64,000 bases of DNA from Cyclaneusma minus. Lineage: Eukaryota > Ascomycota > Leotiomycetes > Marthamycetales > Marthamycetaceae. Shown here piece by piece: positions 10,785 through 20,811 of this stretch. The position numbers were made by a program, and so were the translations under genes. Each line of letters opens with the position of its first letter. The stretch's first letter is position 1. Below the pieces are notes generated by a model. It was not told the origin of the DNA and ran no database searches. It saw only the letters and a program-made list of their open reading frames with translations. The stretch covers positions 1,061,870 to 1,125,869 of the forward strand of contig JAKZHN010000010.1 of assembly GCA_037179335.1 (NCBI GenBank), given 5' to 3'.

Positions 10785-12927
10785 ATGAATGACAATACCC
10801 TTGCATCGTTCCAGCCTAGCGTGGAGTACCATGCCAATGATCGTAGTCTGGAGATTTCCGCGAATGACTATGTAAGCGAGGACGGCAACACTGACAACAA
10901 CGGCGACGGCGATGGTGAAGAAAGCAACGTCGCTGCTACATTCTCGCTAAATGCAGATACAACACTACAGATCGGGGCTGATGATGCCAGTTTGGTTCTG
11001 AAAAAGTAAGGACCTAAGGCTCAATACCTGTTACATGAAATAAAGTAGCTTAAACAAAGCGCCAGGAAAACCGAGAATCTTTTGCACGAAATCGAGTCCA
11101 GTACCTCGACCGACTTTCTGAAAAAGTCGAGACACTTGGTTTCATGGCGGACCAGAAAACAGACTACCACTAACAAAGTCTTTGGCGATTGTTTGCGCAG
11201 ACTTGAAAATGGCGAGAAGGTCGACATGGAGGCGGTTGATTCGCTGCTCAAGTACACCATTGAGGAGCAAACACTAGTGCAGGAGAGTCGTGGGAAAGGA
11301 TGGAAAAAAGCAGGCCATTGGATAACGACATTTGCTCATAATCTCTCTGTATTGCTGAGTAGCATGTCAAGCATTGTCTCTGTTGTGAAGGGCGTCGACG
11401 ATCAGTTTGGTGGTGCCGTCTATGGGGCACTCTCAGTCTTACTCATGGTAAGCCATCTATCTGTACTTGATTCGGCAGGTTCTAGAAAAAACTAATCAGT
11501 ATAGGTTGCGTACAACAAGCGTAGGAAGGAAATATTGATTGACACTGGCTTGGTTGATATTCATAAGTCTATCCCTCGCTTGGAAGCCTTCAAGGAGATC
11601 TACGACCATGGGGAAGTCCAGATCTTGGTTGCAGAGGTTTACCAAGTGATCATCAAGTTCATTAGGTTTGCTTGCGACTATTATCAGGGATCGGGCATCT
11701 GTAAGAGCAATTAGGGGACAAGATAGAAGGAAAGCTGCTAACCCAACGTAGTGCGAGTACTATCTGCCATCTACGATGGACCTCGTGTTGAGCTCGAAGG
11801 AATCTTGCGATCGATGTCTCACAAGGAAGCGCTTGTTTTGAAAGAAGTCAGCGTCCAACTGAACAAACGGGTGAAGACTATCTATGAGGCAGCGGAGGGG
11901 CAAAAAAAGGTTCTGGCAACAATACAGGATGAGAACTTGAAACTGAAGAGGAAGCTCAGTGAGATTTCGCAGAAGCAAAATGAGAGCTTGCAGAAGCAAA
12001 ACAGTAAGAACTTGACATCAGATCAGGTGCTCGACTAACCATGCTGTAGTATCTCTAACTCGAGGTGATACGCAAGACAAGAAGGAAGACATGGAACGCC
12101 TGGCGAAGCTCTCGGAACGGCTTGGATTCGGGGAGCATGCCGAGGACGAGATTTTCTCAAGCACTGAATGGAATCGGCGAAAGCAGAAGTATTCGAAAGA
12201 ATTTGAGCACCAGATCCGGAGGGGCCAACTTCTGACGCCAATCAGTCGATCCATGCTTTCTGCCGATCACGATTTCTGCCTCTGGCGCGAACAAGACACA
12301 TCATCTCTCTTCCTGCTTTCTGGATCGAATCATAGCTATTTCGTGGCCCAAACTAGAAGCTCATGGCTCTCTTTGGCCGCAATCCATCTGTTGGAAATGT
12401 TGAGCTCTGAAATTCCGGAGGTGTGGACATGCTACGTGGAATTCGAATATGGAAATGCCTCCCGCCTCAATGTCGCAATGTCAAGCCTGATATACCAGCT
12501 TGCCTCCGCAGACCCGTTGGTCGCTCGCACACCACCCTTCATTACCAAGCTTGCGTCATCGGCAGCAACAGATCCAGACGGCCAAGATGATCTCGACAAA
12601 TTCAAAAAGCAAGTTGAATTCCTTCGAAAGGTCCTGGAACTACTTTCGTCACCGCCTCCAGTGTATATCATCTTGGACCGAATAGATCACTGTGATCTAG
12701 ATGCCGATGAAGTCCTTGGCAGCTTCTGTGCCTTGCTGCAAACAGTTGCGGATAGGAACAAGTCTCTAGTTCTCAAGGTTCTCGTCATCAATGATGAGAC
12801 TTGTTCTTCTGACTCTGAGAACTTGAGTAAGAGGAAAATTGCTCAGTGGCAAAAGAAGCTGGAACCGAACGGGCTGATCCATCACTTGGACTGGAAACAA
12901 GAGTTTGGCATGGCGCCGCTTTTCTGA
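10785..12927 (+). CDS. DUF7708 / STAND-like protein with degenerate NTPase region
   Basis: Five exons: 10785-11005, 11066-11447, 11505-11700, 11752-12003 and 12050-12927. All introns are GT-AG and phase-consistent; the product is about 642 aa. The N-terminal 70 residues are polar and acidic. Residues about 130-290 match the fungal DUF7708 pattern (WITTFAHNLSVLLSS, FGGAVYGALSVLLMVAYNKR, IPRLEAFKEIY, VAEVYQVIIKF). A coiled coil follows (about 310-350). The last part aligns by eye to NACHT/STAND segments: SSLIYQLASADP and a Walker B-like VYIILDRIDHCD (about 553-564). Where a GxxGxGKS P-loop is expected, near residue 440, it reads LLSGSNHSYFVAQTRSS, so ATP binding is doubtful. DUF7708-NACHT proteins are regarded as NLR-like fungal sensors; the role here is inference. 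Truncation is possible, since no C-terminal repeats follow. Confidence 0.75.
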
Positions 12928-14481
12928 ATTCCGCTGGTCATTCGTGCGATCTGGAAATAGTAAACTGGACTGGAGACAAATTGAAAGAGAACACTGTACC
13001 ATTTGGTTAGTTGGTCATTCCGACCGCTCGCCGGACTCAGGGCAGGGTTGATATTTATGCGGCCCTTGGGGGGGGGGTGATTATAGGGCTTATTTCTCTT
13101 AGGACTGCTTATGGAACACATTCTTTTTATAATTTTCTAAGTTCTAGTCCTAATACACTTGTAAAAAACACCTCATCACCCACTTTCCTTGAATAATCTC
13201 AAATATACTAGCAAATCGCACTACCTATCTATCGTGTGATTACCCTTGCTATTACCCTTGCCATTGACCTTGGCTTTCTCCAAAAAGGTTTTGTCATGAA
13301 TGCTTACCTCGCCAAAGCTCTTCACCCCCCTCTACCAGCCCAACCTCGTAAGTGTGAAGCTATTCGTACTAGCTCTTGGCTGCGCTGCACGACGACGCAA
13401 CTTCGCAAGCTTTCCTTGTAGAACGAGCGCGTTTACATTGTAAAAACCACATGCAGGCCGCAGGCGCAGAATGATACGAAGTGTTGATCTGACAACAGAT
13501 TGACTAGTGCTTACGAAGCTATAAAACTATTACAGCTCTTGGCTGCGATGCATGCTGAAGGAATACAAGCGGCCGCTAGTACCTATTAAGGACCAGCCAC
13601 TAGTACTAGTAGTGGCTTCTGAAAGCCTTCAGTGGCTCATACGTGGCTCAGTTAGCGACTAGAACGCAACAGAAGGCGATGGACTGAGGTTTGCCCAAGA
13701 AGCTATTAGGGCTAAGCGGACACTTAGAAGGCAGTGTCAGGTTGACACCGGCAATGGCAATGTGTCAAATGCATTGAATCTCCAAGTCTGACCATCACAT
13801 GTCATATAAAGGGCCCGGATTAAGTCGACTTCTTACCAGCCCTGGACTGTTAACACATTCACAACCAGTCAAGTGCAGAATATTGCGATATTTCACAATC
13901 ACATGTTATTGGGTTTAACTGGATGTCCTCAAGCTGTCAACTGTGCAAGGTGCCTTTAGAATTTAGCTTTCTAACCCGCACTCCGGACCCCCGATGTTAA
14001 CCCCAACAACCACGTATCGTTCGAATTCTTTAGTATCCGGCGTCTAAGAACCATACAAAAACCCGCAAATTCTTATAGATAATCGCGTCGTTGATGCAAA
14101 TGCTTGCAAAAGATAACCCAGCGAAAATTCCGCTTAAAACAGGAAATTTGATTAAGGGATTATACGTGTCTGTGAGGACTGTGGCATTGTCTCTTGACGC
14201 ACAATCTTTCACACGGATGTTACCCGTATTTCAGCCAATAGTCCCGGAAGCAACCAATTGGCTCACTAATAATACAAAGGTCGTAGATTTCGGTTTAGCA
14301 AGTCCGCCGTGAAGGGTCTAGTGAGTCCTTCACATTGCAGTGCCTGCTAACATTTGAAAACCAAAACATGCTCCTGGTTAGACATTGTTTTCCCATTGAA
14401 CACATATTTACCAATTGCCATTCCATCTTTTCTTATCTTTAATAAGAACTTTCACCAGTGATCAGGCCAATTCTATACTCA
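12928..14481. other. Gene-free stretch with repeat debris
   Basis: About 1.55 kb with no supported gene. It includes a G10 run near 13068. A degenerate direct repeat (GAAGCTAT...AGCTCTTGGCTGCG.TGCA) occurs at about 13352-13387 and 13515-13549. A near-palindrome, CCACTAGTACTAGTAGTGG, lies at about 13597-13615. The composition and broken repeats suggest decayed transposon sequence, but no transposase frame or paired terminal repeats could be identified. Confidence 0.4.
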
Positions 14482-16127
14482 ATGGACGACGATCTCGACT
14501 GGGCCTTTTGGATGCACGGCAGGGACTTCGGTTCACCACCATCGGAGCCGATTCATATAGCTGAGCCTGCATCCAAGGCTGACGTAAGTGCACTCAGTAT
14601 GGTACAAAGAGGTCTAGAGTAAATGATGCTGACTTCTTGAATTGAAGTCTCCACTGCCCTTGTTTCCCAATGATTTGCCTCAAGGGCAGACTGAGGATCA
14701 TGATGCCCTTTCACAGACCCCATCACGCGGAGTGGGTGATGGCACAATCGTCCCCTCCTCGCTGTCTCTTCATGAAGATTTTCCAGACTCCGGGTTTCTA
14801 TCACAAGACTCGACTGATGATTCTCCCACCCCTTTCCAAAACCCATCACGCGGAGTGGATGATCACACAATCGTCCCCGCATCGTTGTCTTTCGATGATG
14901 GCTTGCAAAAGTCCGGGTTTCTCGCACGAGACGCAACTTATGATCCACCCGCACCTTTCCAAACCCCATCACGTGAAGTGGACAATGCTACTATCACCCC
15001 AGCCTCACTGTCCTCCGATGACGGTTTGCCAGAGTCCGGGTTTCTAGCACGAGACTCGAATCTTATCCCAATGCAAATGCACACGTCGCCTTCCAAAAGG
15101 CAGAATGGATCGCCCGGCGAAAATCAATGGGAGCCCCTATCGCCACCCCCGACTAGACGTCCTTCACGGGAGGAGAAGATTTGGAGGCTCAATGCACGTC
15201 GTGAAGACAAGGAAAAAGGAGATAATGACCTCATGAGGACGATGATTGAGGTGCTTTCTGGAAACGAGTGAAAACTCACGCAAGCAATCGTCGCAGTGGT
15301 ATGCAATACTATTGAATACTGTTTATATCATTCTCTGCACTCACCCAACCCTTAGAGCCAATCCTTTTCCCGAAGTTACGGACCTATTTATCCGACTTCC
15401 TTTCGAGTACGGTACTTGTGTTCTTACAATCAACTAACACCGAGCTCAAGATCCTGGATTCCAAATCACGTGGTATTGAGGGGGGCAACTCTCCATGGAT
15501 GATAGTTGAGCTCCTTGCGGAAACCGCCGCGGTGCCCAGACTTCCGCAATTCATACTCTCGATGGTATGCAAGAATCGCTGCTGATTACAGTACTTTGTG
15601 GTACAATCAACTGACACTGAGTTCAAGATTCCGGAGCTCAGATCATGTGGCCTGGGCAAGGCCAAAGAGAATCATATTCTATGGAAGATAATCTGGGCAT
15701 TCGCTGAGAATTATTCCGCAAAAGACATCATCGGGGTATGCACTACTTCCTATTTCCTACTACCTAGTAGTTTATCGTATGTGAACGCAGCACTAAGTAA
15801 TCTACCTATAATCAACTGACACTGCTGTAGACTCAATGGAAAGAGGTAGCTCGCCGAATGGGAAAGAAAGAGAGTTGTGTGCGGATGCGATGGCGCCGCC
15901 TTCCGGCAAACGAAGCAAGAGAACGAAAGTCAAAAATGGACCAACAAATTCAAAAGAATCAAGAGCGTGGTACTGGTCTCGATGTTCCTGTCAAGGGTAA
16001 AGGTTCGTTACCGCAATGAGAGAGAATTGGGCATCACTAATTTCTACCTGTACTAGATATGGATACCAAGGAGTCGAAGAGAGTGGTTGATGGAGACCTC
16101 CAGAACAAGGAAGTACCAACCGCCTAG
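14482..16127 (+). CDS. Myb/SANT-like protein with tandem repeats and repeated exon module (interrupted by in-frame TGA)
   Basis: Best reading: exons 14482-14583, 14648-15298 (with in-frame TGA at 15269-15271), 15451-15564, 15628-15735, 15831-15996 and 16057-16127. Exon 2 encodes three tandem 41-aa repeats, then a basic segment (TRRPSREEKIWRLNARRED). Exons 2 to 4 each end in phase 0 at a GTATGCA donor, and the modules before the donors look alike (NDLMRTMIEVLSG, NSPWMIVELLAET, NHILWKIIWAFAENYS). The last module continues as TQWKEVARRMGKKES and VRMRWRRLP, a Myb/SANT-like helix-turn-helix pattern. If translation stops at the TGA the protein is 241 aa and lacks the DNA-binding-like part. A second protein could start at the ATG at 15499. 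It may therefore be a pseudogene, two genes, or a gene with stop readthrough. Function unknown. Confidence 0.5.
14714..15070 (+). repeat. Three tandem 123-bp (41-aa) coding repeats
   Basis: Units at 14714-14836, 14837-14959 and 14960-15070 (last one partial). Each encodes Q[TN]PSR[GE]V..., then TI[VT]P[AS]SLS, a D/E-rich step, SGFL[AS][RQ]D and an acidic/Pro end. Copies differ mainly at third positions and in polar residues, so the repeat has been kept in frame. Confidence 0.9.
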
Positions 16128-18019
16128 ATACCTCCTGGACCTAGACACTCCAGGAATCGTGTATTATTCCGGCACCTTAACTTCATGTTTTCATCTCGTA
16201 TCGCCAATTCTGGATTATTCTTGTTAGGACTCGAGTGGAGAGGATCGAAGTTGGTTTGACGGAAAAGTTCAAAGGTCTCTGTCTGGGCAGATCAAAAGTC
16301 GTTTCACCTGTCTGCCATTTTAAGCTTGAAACATTTCTGGCCGCGGTTCTACGATATACTGAGGTTCAGATAACGTTATGGAAGGGAGCACTTAACACGC
16401 GCTCCTATAACCTACGGTTGCTAAAGGCGGGCCGAAACTCAAGTGACGATCTTCCAAGCGTGCACAACTAGGTTTTCATCTGGATGAAATATGCAATTTC
16501 GGAAATATCCCAAACCTGACTGCTTGTCGAAGTCGGAATTGCGGCAAGAGTCAAAGTAAAAGTCGGCGCTGGGGATGAGAGGCTGACGGAAAGCCATTTT
16601 CTGAATCATTCGGAAACGGCCGAATTGTTGAAGGCGGAGAGGCCAAAGGGCAATGTGAGAGATCCGAGGATAAGAGTTCCGATGATGAGGGTTTCGAGGA
16701 CATGTATGGAATACAAGATGAGGGAGCCTCTACCATTTCTTTTTCTTCCACTGCTTGTACCCCTTTAAGCCATCCGGACTATCGGAGTCCGGTATTTCCG
16801 AACCACTCGGTCAGGCAGATAGTAACACAAACTCACCGGACCTCAGCTCATGATCAAAGAGACAAATCACGGATACATTTGTCGAATCGTTTCCCGTTCA
16901 AAGGTGACGAGGCAGTTCCAGGTGAAGCAGGTCGGACTCCGGACTCTGGTTCAGTTCCTGATGTTTGTTGAGTATTCCGGTTACCCGGCAACACACGGAG
17001 AAGCTGATCGCTAAAGATCCGGAAAGGCTGAATCCGAGAGGCCGACGACGACGTCATGCCTGGCTTCGTCTCCACGCACCAGCTGAAGAATCCCGTCAGC
17101 TGTCAGCCGTCATGGTTTCGTGTGGACAATGGATCATGGCCAATTGGCTGGCGATGTTCCACTAATTTCGGATTGACCGGGAGGAAACACGTTCGGTTCG
17201 GATTGATTGTTTTTTGGGCGAACACGGTGGAGCTCTGAAGATGTTTTGTGATCCTCGGACTTGAGACTGGGAGCCTGGATCGCCGCGTGGCTTGTGGTGG
17301 CGTGAGATTTCCATAAAATAAGAGAGTGAGAAGCATGGGAATTTGGAGATCGGTGATCGGAACAGCGGGCACGACAAGTACAGTTGTCAATTGGTGAGTT
17401 GACGACAGACTACTTGCAGAGAAGTTCATTTTGGCGTTGTTCGAAAACATGGCTATGTGCTTGGCAAGCGGCCGAAAGCAGACGGACTGGCCTTTACAAA
17501 GCATCAATACTTTGGGCGCCGCCCGCGCCGGGTGACGATATGAAGCTTACTTATGTTAATGTTGAAATACGATGGCGGACGGCGCGACGCCCCGGAATGT
17601 AAATATAAAGTTGAGCGCCTGTGCGTTGCCACGTTCCTTCATCCCTCCCTCGAGAGCTGTTGCTTCAAAAACACCTAGACACTACTGACTGCTCTTCTTT
17701 CGAAATTATAGAGTAATAGGGATACATCGAGTCATCGACAGACTTGACGTATTCCATCTCAACAATCGGAGCGCCGAGGCTGCGGTGCCTGTCGATCTCC
17801 CTCCCACCTTTGTCGTTCAGCGTCCAAGCTGCGTCACTCTAAATCTGACCTATTCCGCATACGGGGAATAAGTAAGCGTGCCAGAGGCCCAAAGGCCTAA
17901 CATTAAGGCCCATTGTTCCCCTGCTCTCTGCGAATCTCCTCGCTCTGTGAATATCCCAGCGCAGTTTTCACACCTCCTCTGCTCACGTCCTTGAAAGCGC
18001 TGTTCGCGAGGTCTGCATC
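16128..18019. other. Gene-poor stretch with a possible gene remnant
   Basis: No gene can be built here. One frame, from about 16601 to 16971, stays open and reads acidic, protein-like sequence (RSEDKSSDDEGFEDMYGIQDEG) before a Cys stop context. It has no upstream ATG, no recognisable domain and no supporting exons, so it may be a fragment of a decayed gene. The CT-rich part from about 17630 on is the likely leader and promoter of the lysophospholipase. Confidence 0.35.
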
Positions 18020-20051
18020 ATGAAATTTCTTCAGACCGTGCTGGCATCCGCTGCCTTGGCTGGTGTCTCCCAGGGTATGCCGTATTCCTATTAATGCATT
18101 GAAACACTCTTTCGGATATAGCAAAGCTAATGCATCTCCAATAGCTACTGCCGTGCTTCCAAGAAATCCAACAGTCGACGAATATGCAGCTGCTCGACTG
18201 GCCACGCTGAAGGCCGCCCGTGCCGAACCAAACTCCCCTTCCGGTGGCTACGCTCCCAAAACCGTGGACTGTCCTTCAACGCCCCCGACCGTTCGCGAAG
18301 CAAGTCGTCTGTCACCGAACGAGACGGCATGGCTCGAGCTCAGAAGAAACAATACAATCACGCCCATGATTGACTTCCTTAGCAGGGCCAGTATCTCGGG
18401 ATTCGATGCTACCAGCTACATCAACGGCATTTCCAGCAATGCATCTCAGCTGCCCAACATTGGGATTGCCATTTCTGGCGGTGGATACCGAGCGCTGCTT
18501 AACGGAGCTGGCTTTCTTGCTGCTGCCGACAGTCGGAACACCAATTCCACTGAAACTGGTCAGATAGGAGGTTTGTTGCAGTCGGCGACGTATGTGGCAG
18601 GATTGTCTGGCGGTGGATGGCTCGTTGGATCCCTCTATGCCAACAACTTCAGCACCATTGTGCAGCTTCGGGACGGCTACTCTGACTCTGATCTTTGGAA
18701 ATTTCAGAACTCAATCTTCAACGGTCCGGACACTGGGGGCATATCACTCCTCGATACTGCTGACTACTATACCACTATTTACAACGAGGTCGACGACAAA
18801 CATGATGCTGGTTTCGATACCAGTATCACGGATTACTGGGGACGTGCTCTGTCCTTCCAGCTGATCAACGATATGGATGGCGGTGTTGCATATACGTTTT
18901 CTTCCATCCAGACGGACCCCAGCTTCATCAACGGCTCCATCCCCATGCCCATGTTGGTCGCCGACGAGCGAAGCCCCGACGACGCGATTGTGTCCCTTAA
19001 CTCAACAGTGCACGAAATCAACCCATGGGAAATCGGTTCATGGGACCCTACTGTATACGGTTTCGTCCCCACCACCTTTGTGGGCTCAAACTTCAGCAAT
19101 GGTGTCTTGGTATCAAACGACACGTGCGTTGCCGGATTTGACCAGTACGGCTTCGTCATGGGAACTTCCTCGTCACTCTTCAACCAGTTCCTTCTTCAGG
19201 TCAATTCCACGGCGCTTCCATCTCTCATCGAAGACGCTCTTACTGATATCCTGAATGTTCTCGGAGACAGGAACGACGACATCTCAGAGTGGTACCCCAA
19301 CCCGTTCTATGGCTGGAACAGCGACATAAACCCCAATACGAAGAACGACACTCTCTATCTCGTTGATGGAGGCGAAGATCTCCAGAATATCCCTCTGTAT
19401 CCTCTCACTCAACCTTACCGAGGCGTCGATGTCGTCTTCGCCGTGGATAGCTCCGCAGATACAACCACGTACTGGCCAAATGGAACCGCTCTTGTCGCCA
19501 CATACCAACGTTCCACCAACTCTGTGTTCGCGAACGGCACTTCCTTCCCAGCCGTACCAGACCAGAACAGCTTCGTCAACCTCGGCTTGAACCAGCGTCC
19601 AACATTCTTCGGCTGTGACGCAGAAAACACCACAGCGATGACCCCCCTCGTCGTGTACATCCCCAACACGCCATACATATTCCATTCGAACGTGTCTACC
19701 TTCGACCCCACATACAACACCACCGACCGCAATCTCATCATTGAGAACGGCTGGGACGTGGCTACCCAGGGCAATGGCACCATCGATCCTGGCTGGATGA
19801 CCTGTGTCGCCTGTGCAATCCTCAGCCGCAGTTTCTACAAGACGGGCACCACAGTACCGAGCGATTGCCAGACTTGCTTCACCAACTACTGCTGGAATGG
19901 AACCATGAACGATACTGTTCCGGCGGGCAACTTCACGCCTGATTACAAGATTGGCGTGGTTTCTGACCAAGCGAGCGATGCGGTTAGTTTGACGAGGAGT
20001 GGGCTGGGTGTTGCTATTGCTGTGGTTATGACAGCTGCTTTGATGGTGTAA
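18020..20051 (+). CDS. Lysophospholipase / phospholipase B (GPI-anchored type)
   Basis: Two exons: 18020-18074 and 18145-20051, with a 70-nt intron whose split codon G|CT gives Ala. The product is about 653 aa. Signal peptide MKFLQTVLASAALAGVSQ. The cPLA2-type catalytic domain is clear: oxyanion region IAISGGGYRALLNGAG, the nucleophile Ser in VAGLSGGGWLVGSL, and the Asp motif LVDGGEDLQNIPLYPL. There are many N-glycosylation sequons and a Cys-rich C-terminal segment (MTCVACAI...CQTCFTNYCWNG). The hydrophobic C-terminus (GVAIAVVMTAALMV) ends the chain and fits a GPI signal. The enzyme hydrolyses acyl esters of (lyso)phospholipids at the cell surface or outside, and serves nutrition and membrane turnover. 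High family confidence. Confidence 0.95.
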
Positions 20052-20811
20052 TTGAGCGATAACTGGTAATACATGTAATCGGGAAAAGAAGGAATAGGAG
20101 TTGGCGGCTTGGCCGGGTGATTCGGACGCTCTTTCATGATCGATCGGTACCTTGCATGGCTGGGGGGCTTGGGAGATATCCAGACTCTTAGGCAATGGCG
20201 TTCAGGATGCTACGACTCATGGTGAATTGCTTTTAAAACCCGGCATGGTTTGATCGAATAACGTGTATTTTCTAATGTCGCTCTTTGGACCTGATTAGGG
20301 AGGTCTAGGTCGAGAAGATAGAGCTTTTGCTACTGTCCAGTCTGTGGCCTGCCTATATTGATTGAGTGAGCGTGTTCCGGTGGTGACTTGGAAAAATTGG
20401 GATTTTCACGATACCGAAGATGCAACTCAAGTATTCAAATGGGATCTTAACTAGCATGCAGGAGTTGTCCTCCTTAGATCCTGAGAAGCGTTAGTTCCGC
20501 GTTGATGGAATCGGAATCGATAATACATATCGCGAATATCGAAGTGATCACCGCAAAGCCCCTCATCTCTTGTGATCATAGCATCGACCCTGACCCCGAC
20601 GAGTCAGAGAGTGTTTAGCTCCGTCCGGCGTCGCGATTGGCTGAAGCACGTTGCTCGGCAACTGCGTGCGGAAGTCTAAATGTTATGTAAACATTGAAGC
20701 CACACACTTGGTCCGTCGCCAACTTTCAACACTGCATAATTCGACGACACTTTCGACGACAACCATCGACCTCATCAATTACCCGACATTCCATGTAAAT
20801 CGACCTGCATC
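20052..20811. promoter_or_regulatory. Intergenic with promoter of the BRCT gene
   Basis: 3' flank of the lysophospholipase and promoter of the gene at 20812. An inverted CCAAT box (CGCGATTGGCTG, about 20632-20642) lies about 170 bp before the ATG, a usual distance for the CCAAT-binding complex. No other site is claimed. Confidence 0.45.

Noticed and set aside
15269..15271. Selenocysteine or classic readthrough context for the in-frame TGA
   Set aside because: The following bases are AAA, not the CTA readthrough context, and selenoproteins are not expected in most ascomycetes; left open as pseudogene or split gene.
16601..16971. Open frame with acidic, protein-like sequence
   Set aside because: No start codon before 16702, no splice partners in phase and no recognisable domain; kept only as a possible remnant in the intergenic note.
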